Positions 8,434 to 17,111 of a DNA stretch of 64,000 nucleotides are shown piece after piece; the stretch's first letter is position 1, and every line of letters starts with the position of its first letter. The stretch comes from Croceibacterium xixiisoli (GTDB lineage: Bacteria > Pseudomonadota > Alphaproteobacteria > Sphingomonadales > Sphingomonadaceae): positions 434,001-498,000 of the forward strand of contig NZ_WTYJ01000002.1 in NCBI RefSeq assembly GCF_009827305.1. Direction: 5' to 3'. Position numbers and translations under genes: made by a program. A model generated the notes under the pieces. The model was given only the letters and a program-made list of their open reading frames with translations. It was not told the origin of the DNA and searched no databases.

Positions 8434-10068
8434 ATGCGGTCAGGGCGGGTTGGCGGAAAGCTGATGATGGCTGCGGCGTTGGCGTTATGCGCCTGTGCGG
8501 GGGAGCCCGTTGATCCGGACAGGCCGAATATTGTCGGTTTCGCAACCCTACAAGATGATCGCCTGTCAGGTCCGACCACGATCAGCGCGGCGGGAAGCGG
8601 CCTGTTGGACAGCGTCCGGATCGTCGTCACCATAAATCGGAACGGACGGGTGATAGATGCTGCCCTGGCCGAGAGCGGCTGGCAACGGATGATCCGCAGC
8701 CTGTCGTTCTGGAATGGCGAAGCATCACGGACCGAACAGGCGCTGGAGGCAGCGCGGCAATGGCGGTTTCGCGCTCAGCAATTCGATGGGCGCCCGGTGC
8801 AGGCGGTAGGCATCATCACGATCAAATATCTGCAGCCAGAGATTGCCGCCAGCCCTGCTGCGGAATTCCCGAATGGTACGCCTGCGGACACGGAAATGAT
8901 GCTGGAGCGGACGGGCTGCTATGGGAGCTGCCCTGCTTACAAGGTCAGCATCAGCGGGCAGGGGCGGGTGCGTTTTTCCGCCGATGGAGCGCATTCCTAT
9001 GTCGCTTGGTCCGGCATTCACGAAACGCGGGTAAGCCCGCAGGTGGCCGCTGAATTGATCGAGGCTTTTCGCAGCGCCCATTTCGCCGGCTTGCGGCCTG
9101 CCTGCGAAGTGGCTGCGATCGATAGTCCAACCTATTTGCTGACCCTGCGACGGGGTGGGCGCACGATCAGGGTGGAAGATCATCTTTGCCAGTTAGACGG
9201 CATGCCGGCCAGCGTGACGGCGCTGCAGGATATGATTGATCGGCTCGCCGGGACGCGGCGCTGGATCATCGGCAATGTGGACACGGTCGCTGCAATGAAG
9301 GCGGAAGGCCTGGATCTTGCGTCGCCACAGGTGGCGAATATCGCGGCGCAGGCCATCCGCAACAGCTGGGGCGATCGCAATCGAACACCCGATATCGCAC
9401 AATTCCTCACCCGGCTGGTGGATGCTGGTGCAAGATTGGATCTGCCAGTTGATGGAAGTGCAGAGGATATGGACGCGGGATCGATACCGCTCGGACGCAT
9501 GATCGCCCTTTTTGCGGCGCGCTTCGGAGAAGAGGGGCTGTTCGCGCAGATGGCGAGCCGGGGCTATGTGGCCAGCATGACGGGGGCAGAGCGCGACACG
9601 GCATTTGCCAACGCAGCCGGGTGCAGCGCCGCCATTGCGCGGACTTTGCTATCGAACGGGGCTGATCCTCACGCGCAATCCGAAAATGGCAACGCATGGC
9701 ATGCTCTGGGCGAGGTTTACGGTGTTTGCCATGCGGCGGGGGAAACGCGCAGGGCAGAGCTGGCGGAGGTGCTGATCGCTGCGCAAGTTTCACCTGGCAG
9801 AGCCAATGGGCAGAGACGTATCCCACTTCACAACATCGAATCCCCCGCAGTGGTGCGCGGCCTGATCCGCGCCGGCGCCGATCTCGATGCAAAAGGTTCT
9901 GGTGGAGAAACCCCGCTGATGACGACGCAAGACGATCGCGTGGCGCTGATCCTTCTGCGCGCTGGCGCCGATCCGCATGCCGGCGCCAGCGTCGGAGCAT
10001 TGAGGGCGAGGGCGCGGGAGTATCACTGGCCGGCGACGCTCGCCTGGCTGGACGCGAAGGGGCTGTAG
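8434..10068 (+). CDS. Exported protein with TonB-C-like, DUF6438-like and ankyrin-repeat regions
   Basis: 544-residue probable lipoprotein. The start at 8434 has AGGGGA upstream. The N-terminus is a hydrophobic signal with a lipobox-like LALCAC. Residues about 25-130 hold a sensor-like segment ending in the pattern EAARQWRFRAQQFDGRPVQA, typical of TonB C-terminal-like domains. Residues about 155-270 match my memory of DUF6438 (LERTGCYGSCPAYKVSISG, with paired Cys). The C-terminal third has degenerate ankyrin repeats (ARTLLSNGADPHAQSENGNA, LIRAGADLDAKGSGGETPL, LILLRAGADPHAG). Paralogous to the next gene. Ankyrin repeats suggest protein binding in the periplasm; function unknown. Confidence 0.8.
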   Translation: MRSGRVGGKLMMAAALALCACAGEPVDPDRPNIVGFATLQDDRLSGPTTISAAGSGLLDSVRIVVTINRNGRVIDAALAESGWQRMIRSLSFWNGEASRTEQALEAARQWRFRAQQFDGRPVQAVGIITIKYLQPEIAASPAAEFPNGTPADTEMMLERTGCYGSCPAYKVSISGQGRVRFSADGAHSYVAWSGIHETRVSPQVAAELIEAFRSAHFAGLRPACEVAAIDSPTYLLTLRRGGRTIRVEDHLCQLDGMPASVTALQDMIDRLAGTRRWIIGNVDTVAAMKAEGLDLASPQVANIAAQAIRNSWGDRNRTPDIAQFLTRLVDAGARLDLPVDGSAEDMDAGSIPLGRMIALFAARFGEEGLFAQMASRGYVASMTGAERDTAFANAAGCSAAIARTLLSNGADPHAQSENGNAWHALGEVYGVCHAAGETRRAELAEVLIAAQVSPGRANGQRRIPLHNIESPAVVRGLIRAGADLDAKGSGGETPLMTTQDDRVALILLRAGADPHAGASVGALRARAREYHWPATLAWLDAKGL

Positions 10069-10077
10069 AGAAATTCC

Positions 10078-11712
10078 ATGCGCTCGACAGGATCGGCGAT
10101 CTGGTTTGTTGTTGCAGCGGGAATGCTGGGTTTGTCGGCTGGCGCGCGGGCCAAGCCGGATATTCCCGGGACGGTTGGGGTCGCGACGCTGGAGGGTGAG
10201 CGCTTGTCCGGCCCGCTCTTTGCGAGCGGGGTGGAAGGGCACAGCATTCTGGACAGCGTCACCGTCATCGTCACCGTGGACAGGGATGGGCGCGTGATTG
10301 CGGCTGAGCCGGGCGAGCATTCCATGCGAAACCTTCCCCCACCGCTGGTTTGGCGCGGTGCTGAACCGCCGCCTGGCCCGGCCATAGCGGCAGCGCGGCA
10401 ATGGAGATTTCGCCCGCAACAGTTCGAAGGGCATCCGGTGCAGGCCATTGGCGCGATCCGCATCGGCTATCCGGTGCCGGAGCAGCCGGTGGATGAGCAG
10501 GCGGTGTTTCCCGAAGGCAGCCCGGCCGATACGGAGATAACCCTGGAACGAACCAGCTGTTTTGTCGGCTGCCCCATGTACACGGTCACCGTCAACGGAG
10601 AGGGGCGGGTGCGGTTTTCGGCCGACCCAGCGACATCGCACGTTGCCTTGCCCGGGGTCCATGACGCGCAGATTTCCCCGCAAGCGGCCACAGAACTGAT
10701 CGACGCCTTCCGCGACCATCATTTTGCCGGGCTGCAGCCCATGTATCGCGCCGATCTGAGCGATACCGCGACCATCATACTGACCCTGAAGCGGGGCGGT
10801 CGCACGATCCGGGTGACAGATCTTACCGGGGGATTTGTCACCACGCCTAAGGCGTTGCGGACCTTGCAGAGCGAAGTGGATCGGGTCACCGACACGGATC
10901 GGTGGACATATGGCAATGCGCAGACGATCGCTGCGATGAAGGCGCAGGGCATGGATTTCGCCTCCGCCGAGATTGCCGAGATCGCAGCCAGCGTCATCCG
11001 CCGTCACAGCTTCGATGCCCCCTTGGAACGCCAGCGTGACGTGGGCGCCTTCCTGCGCGGATTGGTGGAACAAGGCGCGGCGCTGGAGATGCCCGTGAAT
11101 GGCAGGACGGGCGAGACCATTCCGCCCAAGCTGCCCTTGGGGCGCCTGATCGCGCATTTCTCCACGATGACGGGCGATGAGGCGCTGTTTTCGGAGATGA
11201 ACAGGCGAGGCTATGTCGCCAGAATGACGGCGGAGGAAAGGGACTCCGCCTTTGCCGCGGGGGCCGGATGCAATGTCGCCGTGGCGCGCGGGTTGCTGTC
11301 GGCAGGAGCCGATCCCCAGGCGCAGGGAGAATGGGGCAACGCCTGGCACGCCTTGGGCGCTCGATCCGGATTTTGCGAAGACGTGGAGGCGCGGATGGAC
11401 GCATTCGTGGATGTTATGATCGCCGCGCGGGTTTCCCCGGGGGCCGTGAATGAAGCGGGGGACATGCCGCTGCATAGCCTCAGATCCCTGGCCTTGGCGC
11501 GCGGCCTGATCCGGGCGGGAGCCAGGCTTGATGCGCAGGCGGGCGATGGTGCCACGGCGCTGCTCAGCACCGATGACGATCGCATTGCGCTCACGCTCCT
11601 GCGTGCGGGTGCCGATCCGCATGCGGGTGCCGGCGTCGGAGCGCTGCGGGCGAGGGCGGTCGAGTATCACTGGCCAGCAACGCTAGCTTGGCTGGATGCC
11701 AAGGGGCTGTAA
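10078..11712 (+). CDS. Paralogue of the preceding gene: exported DUF6438-like / ankyrin-repeat protein
   Basis: 544 residues, the same length as its neighbour, starting 9 bp after that gene's stop, so the two are co-transcribed. It differs at the N-terminus, which is a plain Sec signal (AIWFVVAAGMLGLSAGARA) without a lipobox Cys. The same order of parts follows: AARQWRFRPQQFEGHPVQAI, LERTSCFVGCPMYTVTVNG, and ankyrin units near the end (LIRAGARLDAQAGDGATALL, LTLLRAGADPHAGAGVGALR). The last 25 residues are nearly identical to the paralogue (YHWPATLAWLDAKGL). I infer a tandem duplication in which one copy stayed membrane-anchored and the other became soluble. Function unknown. Confidence 0.8.
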   Translation: MRSTGSAIWFVVAAGMLGLSAGARAKPDIPGTVGVATLEGERLSGPLFASGVEGHSILDSVTVIVTVDRDGRVIAAEPGEHSMRNLPPPLVWRGAEPPPGPAIAAARQWRFRPQQFEGHPVQAIGAIRIGYPVPEQPVDEQAVFPEGSPADTEITLERTSCFVGCPMYTVTVNGEGRVRFSADPATSHVALPGVHDAQISPQAATELIDAFRDHHFAGLQPMYRADLSDTATIILTLKRGGRTIRVTDLTGGFVTTPKALRTLQSEVDRVTDTDRWTYGNAQTIAAMKAQGMDFASAEIAEIAASVIRRHSFDAPLERQRDVGAFLRGLVEQGAALEMPVNGRTGETIPPKLPLGRLIAHFSTMTGDEALFSEMNRRGYVARMTAEERDSAFAAGAGCNVAVARGLLSAGADPQAQGEWGNAWHALGARSGFCEDVEARMDAFVDVMIAARVSPGAVNEAGDMPLHSLRSLALARGLIRAGARLDAQAGDGATALLSTDDDRIALTLLRAGADPHAGAGVGALRARAVEYHWPATLAWLDAKGL

Positions 11713-11754
11713 TCTCGGACAATCCCGCCAGTGCATAAACCAAATCCAAATTAA

Positions 11755-11769
11755 TGATATTGCTTCGCA
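11755..11769 (+). promoter_or_regulatory. Weak Fur-box-like site upstream of the YncE-like gene
   Basis: TGATATTGCTTCGCA matches 10 of 14 informative bases of the alphaproteobacterial pattern TGCGAATnATTCGCA. It lies 26 bp before the start codon. YncE is iron-regulated in E. coli, which makes it worth noting, but the left arm is poor. Confidence 0.25.
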
Positions 11770-11794
11770 TCAGCACATTGGTTAGCTTTCGGGC

Positions 11795-12913
11795 ATGTTC
11801 AATTCCACTGATCTCGCTTCGCAGGCCCCGGAAACGCAGGATGGCGAAGGTGCTGCGCTGATGCGGCGGGTGGAGCTGGCGCCAGCGCTGTATCAGATTG
11901 CCTATTCCGCGCGCGTGGATGCCGTGTTCGTGGCTGCGGCCGGCGGGTGGGGTGGCGATACGCGGCCATCGGTTATCTATCGGCTCGATCCCCGGACTTT
12001 GGCGGTGGAGGCGGAAATTCCGATGGAGCGCAACGGGCTGGGCCTGACGCTGGATGATGCGGCGGGGCGGCTCTATGTCGGCAATGCGCTGCATGCCTCG
12101 GTCACGGTGATCGATATCGCCACCAACCAGCTGATTGGCGTGGCGCAATTGGCGGAGAAGGTCACCGCGCCCGGTTTCGACGGCCAGCCGACCGAACGCT
12201 ATCCGCACAATCTGCGCGAACTGGTGCTCGACCGGCGCCACAACCGTCTGTTCGCCCCCGGCATCTGGATCACCGACAGCGTGCTCTATGTCATGAACAC
12301 CGAAACGCTGGCGCTGGAAAAAGTGCTGCCGGGGTTTGGTTTCGGCGTGGCCGGGGCGGCGCTGGATGAGGATGCGGGCAAGCTTTACGTTTCCAACATG
12401 CAGGGGCAGCTGCTGACGGTCGATACCACCAGCCTCGAACTGGATCGCGTGCAGGAAATCGCCGCCGATCAGCTGCTCAATCTCACGCTGGATCGCGCCA
12501 CCGGCCATGTGCTGGCCACCGATCATGGCGGCGAGAACCCGGACAAGGTGCGGGCTGAGTTCGCCAAGATCGCCTATGAAGTGCGCGGCCCTGGCCACCG
12601 GGTGGTGGCGATCGATCCGATCAGTGGCGATGTGGTGAGCCACACCTCCACCGGGGAGCTGCCCGTGGCGCTGCTGATCGATGAACCGCGCAACCGGCTG
12701 TGGGTCACCAATCGGGGATCGGGCACGGTCACCGTGCATGACAGCCGCGATCATCGTCTGCTGCAGAGCTTCGATTTGCCGATCCACCCCAACAGCCTCG
12801 CGCTCGATCAGGCGAGCGGGGCGGTGTTCGTGACAATTAAGAATCCGATGACCAAGGATTCAACCGATATTGACCGCGCCGCGCTGGAAAGCGTCGCCCG
12901 GATAGAGTTCTGA
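11795..12913 (+). CDS. YncE-like beta-propeller protein
   Basis: 372 residues made of repeated propeller blades: YRLDPRTLAVEAEIPMERNG, GRLYVGNALHASVTVIDIAT, GKLYVSNMQGQLLTVDTTS, NRLWVTNRGSGTVTVHDSR. These are the YVTN-type repeats of the YncE family, which form a seven-bladed propeller and are often linked to metal or surface-layer functions. Unlike most family members, no signal peptide is visible: the N-terminus (MFNSTDLASQAPETQDGEG) is polar. It may therefore act in the cytoplasm, or the true start may differ. A hairpin follows the stop. Ligand and role unknown. Confidence 0.75.
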   Translation: MFNSTDLASQAPETQDGEGAALMRRVELAPALYQIAYSARVDAVFVAAAGGWGGDTRPSVIYRLDPRTLAVEAEIPMERNGLGLTLDDAAGRLYVGNALHASVTVIDIATNQLIGVAQLAEKVTAPGFDGQPTERYPHNLRELVLDRRHNRLFAPGIWITDSVLYVMNTETLALEKVLPGFGFGVAGAALDEDAGKLYVSNMQGQLLTVDTTSLELDRVQEIAADQLLNLTLDRATGHVLATDHGGENPDKVRAEFAKIAYEVRGPGHRVVAIDPISGDVVSHTSTGELPVALLIDEPRNRLWVTNRGSGTVTVHDSRDHRLLQSFDLPIHPNSLALDQASGAVFVTIKNPMTKDSTDIDRAALESVARIEF

Positions 12914-13292
12914 CAGCGCCAGACTGTTAGAAAGGGCAGGCGCAACTTCGCCGAGTTGCGTCTGCCCGGATCGCCCCCGCCGCCGGCCGGCCTTTCCATC
13001 GATCCCGCACATATCCTCGGATAACCGACAGGGTGCCTCCCTCATGGTTCGCTGACGGGTACGGGATGGGTTGCGGCTGCACATGGCTGGCGGGGGCAGT
13101 CCTCCAGCAAGTGCGGATCGTATCTCTAATCTGCCAGTTCAGCCCCGCCAAAGCGCGGGTTTCCGCCACATGCGCGATGGCTGTCGTTGCGACGGATGGT
13201 GGCGCAGCGCCGTCACACCGATGGCCGAAGGGGGTGGCAAGCCGGTGCCCGTGGGTTATCCCATCCTGCAAACATTGGGAGAAGATCGGGAC
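12914..13292. other. Gene-free stretch between the YncE-like and TerD-VWA genes
   Basis: 379 bp. It begins with the terminator-like hairpin at 12934-12967. The rest is GC-rich and has overlapping open frames on both strands, none with a ribosome site or recognisable product. The in-frame extension of the next gene back to 13071 is most likely chance. A promoter for the TerD-VWA gene should lie near its 3' end, but I see no clear -35/-10 pair. Confidence 0.5.
12934..12967 (+). terminator. Terminator-like hairpin after the YncE-like gene
   Basis: GGGCAGGCGCAACT / AGTTGCGTCTGCCC: 14-bp arms with one G-T pair and a 6-nt loop, 20 bp after the stop codon. There is no T-run, so it may act with Rho or simply protect the mRNA end. 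Confidence 0.6.
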
Positions 13293-14528
13293 ATGCAGCA
13301 ACTCACCAAGGGCGGAAATACCACGGTGCCCACCGGGCTGGTCAGGCCAGCGGTTCGCTTCGGCGCGGGGGTGGCGGATGTTTCGGCCTATGTGCTGGAT
13401 GGCAGCGGCAAGGTGCGCGGCGATGCCGACATGATCTTCTTCAATCAGCCGGCCACGCCCGATGGGGCAATTGCCCTCAGCGGCGCCGATTTCACCATCG
13501 ATCTGGCGCGGGTGGCGAGCCATGTCGAACGGATCGCCATCTGCGCCACGCCCGAACAGGGCACCGTGGCCGATCTGCGGCGGATCGATATCGAGGCGCC
13601 CGGCGTGGTCGGTTTCAGCCAGGATACCGCCGGCATGGCCGAGGCGGCGATCATCATCGGCGAATTCTACCGCCGCAATGGCGAGTGGAAATTCCGCGCC
13701 GTGGCGCAGGGCTTCAACGGCGGACTGGCGCCGCTCTCCCGCCATTTCGGAATCGAGGTGGCGGATGAGGGAGCGCCTGCGCCTGCCTCTTCTCCCGCAC
13801 CGGCCCCGGTGGATCTGCGCAAGCAGCGGATCGTCAACCTAGAAAAGCGCGATCCCAAGCTGGTCAGCCTGGCAAAGGCGGCTGCGGTCAGCCTGGAGAA
13901 GAAATCGCTGGGCGGGACGACCGCAAAGGTCGTGCTGGTGCTGGATATTTCCGGATCGATGTACACCCGTTACCATCGCGGAGAGATCGACCGGCTGGTG
14001 CAGCGCGTGCTCGGGCTGGGGCTGAACATGGATGATGATGGCTCGATCGAAGTCTATGCTTTCGGCAGCCGGTCCCATCGCGTGGGCATTGCCGATATCG
14101 ACAATTACAAGACCTTCGTGCCCGACATGCTCCGCAAGCATGATTTTGAAGGCGGCACCAAATATGGCGCCACGATCAAGATGATCCGGGAAGATTTTTC
14201 GACCCAGGCCGATTTCGGGCGGGTGCCAATCTATGTGATGTTCGTCACCGATGGCGACACGATGGACCGTTCGGAAACCGAGAAGCAAATCCGCGCGGCT
14301 TCGTCCGAAGGGATCTTCTGGCAGTTCATGGGCATCGGCGGCAGCGAGTCCGGCGGGTTCAAATTCCTGGAAAAGCTGGATGATCTGAGCCGGCGGAAGG
14401 TCGACAATTGCGACTTCTTCTCCGTCAGCGATCCCGATGCCGACAGCGATGCGGAACTCTACGACAAGCTGATGAAGGAATATCCGGGCTGGCTGAAAGC
14501 GGCGGCAAAGGCTGGCATCCTGCGCTGA
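13293..14528 (+). CDS. TerD-domain / von Willebrand factor A protein (TerF-like)
   Basis: 411 residues, cytoplasmic. The start at 13293 (MQQLTKGGNTTVPTG) gives the usual beginning of TerD domains (QL.KGgN). Residues 1-155 form the TerD calcium-binding domain. A proline/alanine linker (APAPASSPAPAPVD) leads to a VWA domain with a complete MIDAS: DISGS near residue 220, a Thr in FEGGTKYG and VTDGD. TerF of tellurite-resistance clusters has this TerD-VWA order. No other ter genes are present, so a stress or phage-defence role is inferred from family only. A DUF3829-type lipoprotein follows 69 bp downstream on the same strand and may be its partner. Confidence 0.88.
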   Translation: MQQLTKGGNTTVPTGLVRPAVRFGAGVADVSAYVLDGSGKVRGDADMIFFNQPATPDGAIALSGADFTIDLARVASHVERIAICATPEQGTVADLRRIDIEAPGVVGFSQDTAGMAEAAIIIGEFYRRNGEWKFRAVAQGFNGGLAPLSRHFGIEVADEGAPAPASSPAPAPVDLRKQRIVNLEKRDPKLVSLAKAAAVSLEKKSLGGTTAKVVLVLDISGSMYTRYHRGEIDRLVQRVLGLGLNMDDDGSIEVYAFGSRSHRVGIADIDNYKTFVPDMLRKHDFEGGTKYGATIKMIREDFSTQADFGRVPIYVMFVTDGDTMDRSETEKQIRAASSEGIFWQFMGIGGSESGGFKFLEKLDDLSRRKVDNCDFFSVSDPDADSDAELYDKLMKEYPGWLKAAAKAGILR

Positions 14529-14597
14529 GCGCGGGAGCCGGAGCCGGCGCCTAAGCGTTGGTGAGGCGCGTTGTTGGGCGTAAGATCAGGAGGCGGC

Positions 14598-15494
14598 ATG
14601 ACGGTTCGCAGCAATTTCAAGGGAGTGGCCGGCGCCTGCGCGCTGGCGCTGGTCGTGGTGCTGGGCGGGTGCGACATGGCCGGGGATCAGCCCGACACGA
14701 TGCAGACCGGCGGTCTTAGCTATGACCAGTCGACCAAGCTCAGCGGTTATTCGCGCGCGCTGATCGATTTCGATCCCCGCCGGTTGAAGCGCGAATTCGA
14801 AGAACGCGATATCAGCAAGGCGACGGCGGCGGACACGCCGTTCGTCGATGTGCTGGGGGTGGAAAATCCGTGGGATGATCTGCGCCGGACCCGCGCTATG
14901 CCGGGCAATCTGCCGGAGATCGATCCGCTGGTGGATCAGGTCCTGGCCCCGCTGCAGCGGCTCACCTCCCGCGCCAAGGGTCTGCAAAGCTATCTGACCA
15001 TGCGCAGCTATCTGACCGATGATTTCGCCCGCGCGCGGCAGGAAGCGCCACAGATGATCGCCGATTACGACGCGGTTATCGCCGCCACGGACGAACTGGA
15101 GGCCAAGGTGAACGCGGTGCGCGCGGCGGTGGAAAGCGATCTGATGCAGCGGCTGAAATCCGAAGGCCACATGGCCAGCTATTACGACATGCAGATCGCG
15201 CAGGAAGCACGCGAGCTGAGCGACGGCATCCCGGTCGATGGTGCGATGGACGATGCTGCGGTCGGCCGCATGGAAACCATCATCAACCGGCTGATCCCGC
15301 TGCTGGACCAGGCCCGCGCCGCGCGTGCGGAAGAGGCCAGCAAGGCCGGCGATGAGGCTGTGCTGGACAATGGCGTGGTGGCATCGGCGGAATCGATGAT
15401 CGGTGCCTGGCGCGAATATCGCCAGTCGCAGGATGCCGACGATCTGCAAAGGATGCGGGAAGCGGCCAGCAATGTGCTGCGATCGATGGCCTAG
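14598..15494 (+). CDS. DUF3829-type lipoprotein
   Basis: 298-residue probable lipoprotein. The start at 14598 follows a full AGGAGG. The signal peptide ends in the lipobox LGGCDM. The mature part is mostly alpha-helical and charged, with heptad-like helices (QMIADYDAVIAATDELEAKV, RMETIINRLIPLLDQARAAR) as in DUF3829/YiiG proteins. It lies directly behind the TerD-VWA gene. Role unknown; a periplasmic or outer-membrane-anchored helical bundle is the most that can be said. Confidence 0.75.
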   Translation: MTVRSNFKGVAGACALALVVVLGGCDMAGDQPDTMQTGGLSYDQSTKLSGYSRALIDFDPRRLKREFEERDISKATAADTPFVDVLGVENPWDDLRRTRAMPGNLPEIDPLVDQVLAPLQRLTSRAKGLQSYLTMRSYLTDDFARARQEAPQMIADYDAVIAATDELEAKVNAVRAAVESDLMQRLKSEGHMASYYDMQIAQEARELSDGIPVDGAMDDAAVGRMETIINRLIPLLDQARAARAEEASKAGDEAVLDNGVVASAESMIGAWREYRQSQDADDLQRMREAASNVLRSMA

Positions 15495-15508
15495 GTTTTC
15501 GGAGGATA

Positions 15509-15534
15509 GCGGACAGCCTTGGCTGGATGTCCGC
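15509..15534. terminator. Hairpin between convergent genes
   Basis: GCGGACA / TGTCCGC arms with a 12-nt loop that itself contains AGCC/GGCT, placed between the stops of the DUF3829 gene (plus) and the flavohaemoglobin gene (minus). It could serve both strands. Confidence 0.45.
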
Positions 15535-15548
15535 CATTCCCACTTCGC

Positions 15549-16781
15549 TCAGGCCGCCAGCAATTCGTCGGCCGGTCCGAAGAACTCATAGTGGATTCGT
15601 GCTGCCGTCACCCCGGCCAGCGACAGGGCGCTGACGGCGTGGCGCAGAAACGGGCGTGGGCCGCAGAGGTAATAATCGGCGCGGGCGGGGTCAGTGTTGG
15701 CGATCAGCCATTCCTCCGTGATAATCCCGGCATGGTCGTAATCACGGCCTTGTTCTTCGCCGTCGGCGGGGTTCTGGTGAAACACGCTGACTTGGGCGGC
15801 CACGCCGCGTTGCAGCAGCATGTCGGTTAGGGCAGCCACCTCTTCGCGCAGCGCGTGTGTGTGCCGGTCATGCGTGCCGTGGATGTAATGCACGGGGCGG
15901 CGGCTGCCCTCTGCGACCAGCGTTTCCAGCATGGCCACCATCGGCGTCAGCCCGACCCCACCTGACAGCAGCACCAGCGGCGATGTGCCATCGCCGAGCA
16001 CGTATTCCCCGGCCGGCGCAGCCAGTTTCATTACAGTGCCCACCCTGGCGTGGTCATGCAGCCAGCGCGATGCCACGCCATGCTCTTCGCGTTTCACCGA
16101 AATGCGATAGGTCTGCCCATTCGCAGCGCTGGAAATGGAATAGTTGCGTTTCACCGGCGGGTGGCCGGGAACGTCCAGCGCAAAGGTCAGATATTGCCCG
16201 GGTCGATGTTGCATCACCGGGCCGCCATCGACGGGGCGCAGCACGAAGCTGGTGATCAGGCTGCTTTCCGGCACGATCCGTTCCACACGGAATTCCCGCC
16301 AGCCGTTCCATCCGCCCGTGGCCTGCCGCTGATCGTCATAGATGCGGTCTTCCCGGGCGATCAGGATATTGGCCAGGAACCAATAGGCTTCCCCCCAAGC
16401 GGCGAGAATGTCGTCTGTTGCAGCATCGCCGAGCACCGATTTGATCGCGCCGAGCAGTGCCTCGGCCACATGGGGGTAATGTTCGGGCAGGATCTGCAGT
16501 CCGACATGCTTCTGCGCAATGCGCTCCACTGCCGGGGCCAAGGCGGCGAGGTTCTCGATATTCCCGGCATAGGCGAGCACAGCCATGGCCAGAGCGCGCG
16601 GCTGGGCAGGAATATCTTCCCCCTCGGCGGCATGATGCGATTGGTTGAACAGATCGCGGATGGCGGCATTCTGGAACAGGCGGGCATACATTTCGCGCAC
16701 GATATCAAGCCCGTGGGCTTCCAGAGCGGGAACGGTGGCTTTGACGAGCGCGATGGTTTGCGCGCTGAGGGGCTGCGACAT
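15549..16781 (-). CDS. hmp: Flavohaemoglobin, nitric oxide dioxygenase
   Basis: 410-residue cytoplasmic enzyme that converts NO and O2 to nitrate with NAD(P)H. The start at 16781 (MSQPLSAQTI) has GGAG six bases upstream. Residues 1-140 form the globin: MYARLF, then RIAQKHVGLQILPEHYPHVA with the proximal His. Residues 150-255 form the FAD domain (HRPGQYLTF, KRNYSISSAA, ISVKREEHG). Residues 265-400 form the NAD domain (PLVLLSGGVGLTPMVAMLET, YYLCGPRPF, HYEFFG). Order and length match E. coli Hmp. It is the last gene of an operon that starts at 18320 and has an NsrR operator in front, so NO should induce it. Confidence 0.95.
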   Translation of the reverse strand: MSQPLSAQTIALVKATVPALEAHGLDIVREMYARLFQNAAIRDLFNQSHHAAEGEDIPAQPRALAMAVLAYAGNIENLAALAPAVERIAQKHVGLQILPEHYPHVAEALLGAIKSVLGDAATDDILAAWGEAYWFLANILIAREDRIYDDQRQATGGWNGWREFRVERIVPESSLITSFVLRPVDGGPVMQHRPGQYLTFALDVPGHPPVKRNYSISSAANGQTYRISVKREEHGVASRWLHDHARVGTVMKLAAPAGEYVLGDGTSPLVLLSGGVGLTPMVAMLETLVAEGSRRPVHYIHGTHDRHTHALREEVAALTDMLLQRGVAAQVSVFHQNPADGEEQGRDYDHAGIITEEWLIANTDPARADYYLCGPRPFLRHAVSALSLAGVTAARIHYEFFGPADELLAA

Positions 16782-16824
16782 GGGAAACTCCGGTTCCGGC
16801 AAAAGGGTGGGGCGCTGCGCCCGG

Positions 16825-17109
16825 TCAGGGTGGCGGCTGGTCGTAGAAGTCGATTTGCATCTGCATCGGCCCAATCGGGGTGACGAAATGCGGCTGCTGC
16901 GGGGCGATGCGGCCGGGGCTGGCGGGGGTGAGGATCAGTTCTGCCACCGGCGCGCCTGCGGCATCGAGCAAAGTCAGCTTCAATTGCCCGGTGATCACCC
17001 GGATCAGCCCCCACACGCCCGGCTTGGTATCATGCCGGGCGCGCAGGGCCCGGGGCAGCCTGTCCTGATCGAAGACCGGGGTCGAGCGATAGGGGCGGAT
17101 CTCCGCCAT
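16825..17109 (-). CDS. DUF1971 (TehB-N-like) small protein
   Basis: 94 residues, a compact beta-sandwich-type protein. The sequence RPYRSTPVFDQDRLPRALRA, KPGVWGLIRVITGQLKLTLL and PGRIAPQQPHFVTP is characteristic of DUF1971, the domain also fused to tellurite methyltransferase TehB. The start codon is 2 bp after the alternative oxidase stop, and the flavohaemoglobin start follows 43 bp after its own stop, so it is firmly within the NO operon. Stand-alone DUF1971 proteins often occur with NsrR-controlled genes. A cupin-like small-molecule or metal-binding role in NO stress is inferred, not shown. Confidence 0.85.
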   Translation of the reverse strand: MAEIRPYRSTPVFDQDRLPRALRARHDTKPGVWGLIRVITGQLKLTLLDAAGAPVAELILTPASPGRIAPQQPHFVTPIGPMQMQIDFYDQPPP

Positions 17110-17111
17110 GA

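Noticed and set aside
9790-11670. 626-residue minus-strand open frame
   Set aside because: Mirror frame of the two ankyrin-type genes; no signal, ribosome site or domain.
13071-13292. N-terminal extension of the TerD-VWA protein
   Set aside because: The extra residues are unlike a TerD domain, and MQQLTKGGN at 13293 is the expected domain start.
16825-17109. Tellurite resistance role for the DUF1971 gene
   Set aside because: The name comes from a domain shared with TehB. There is no methyltransferase domain, and all context is NO defence.
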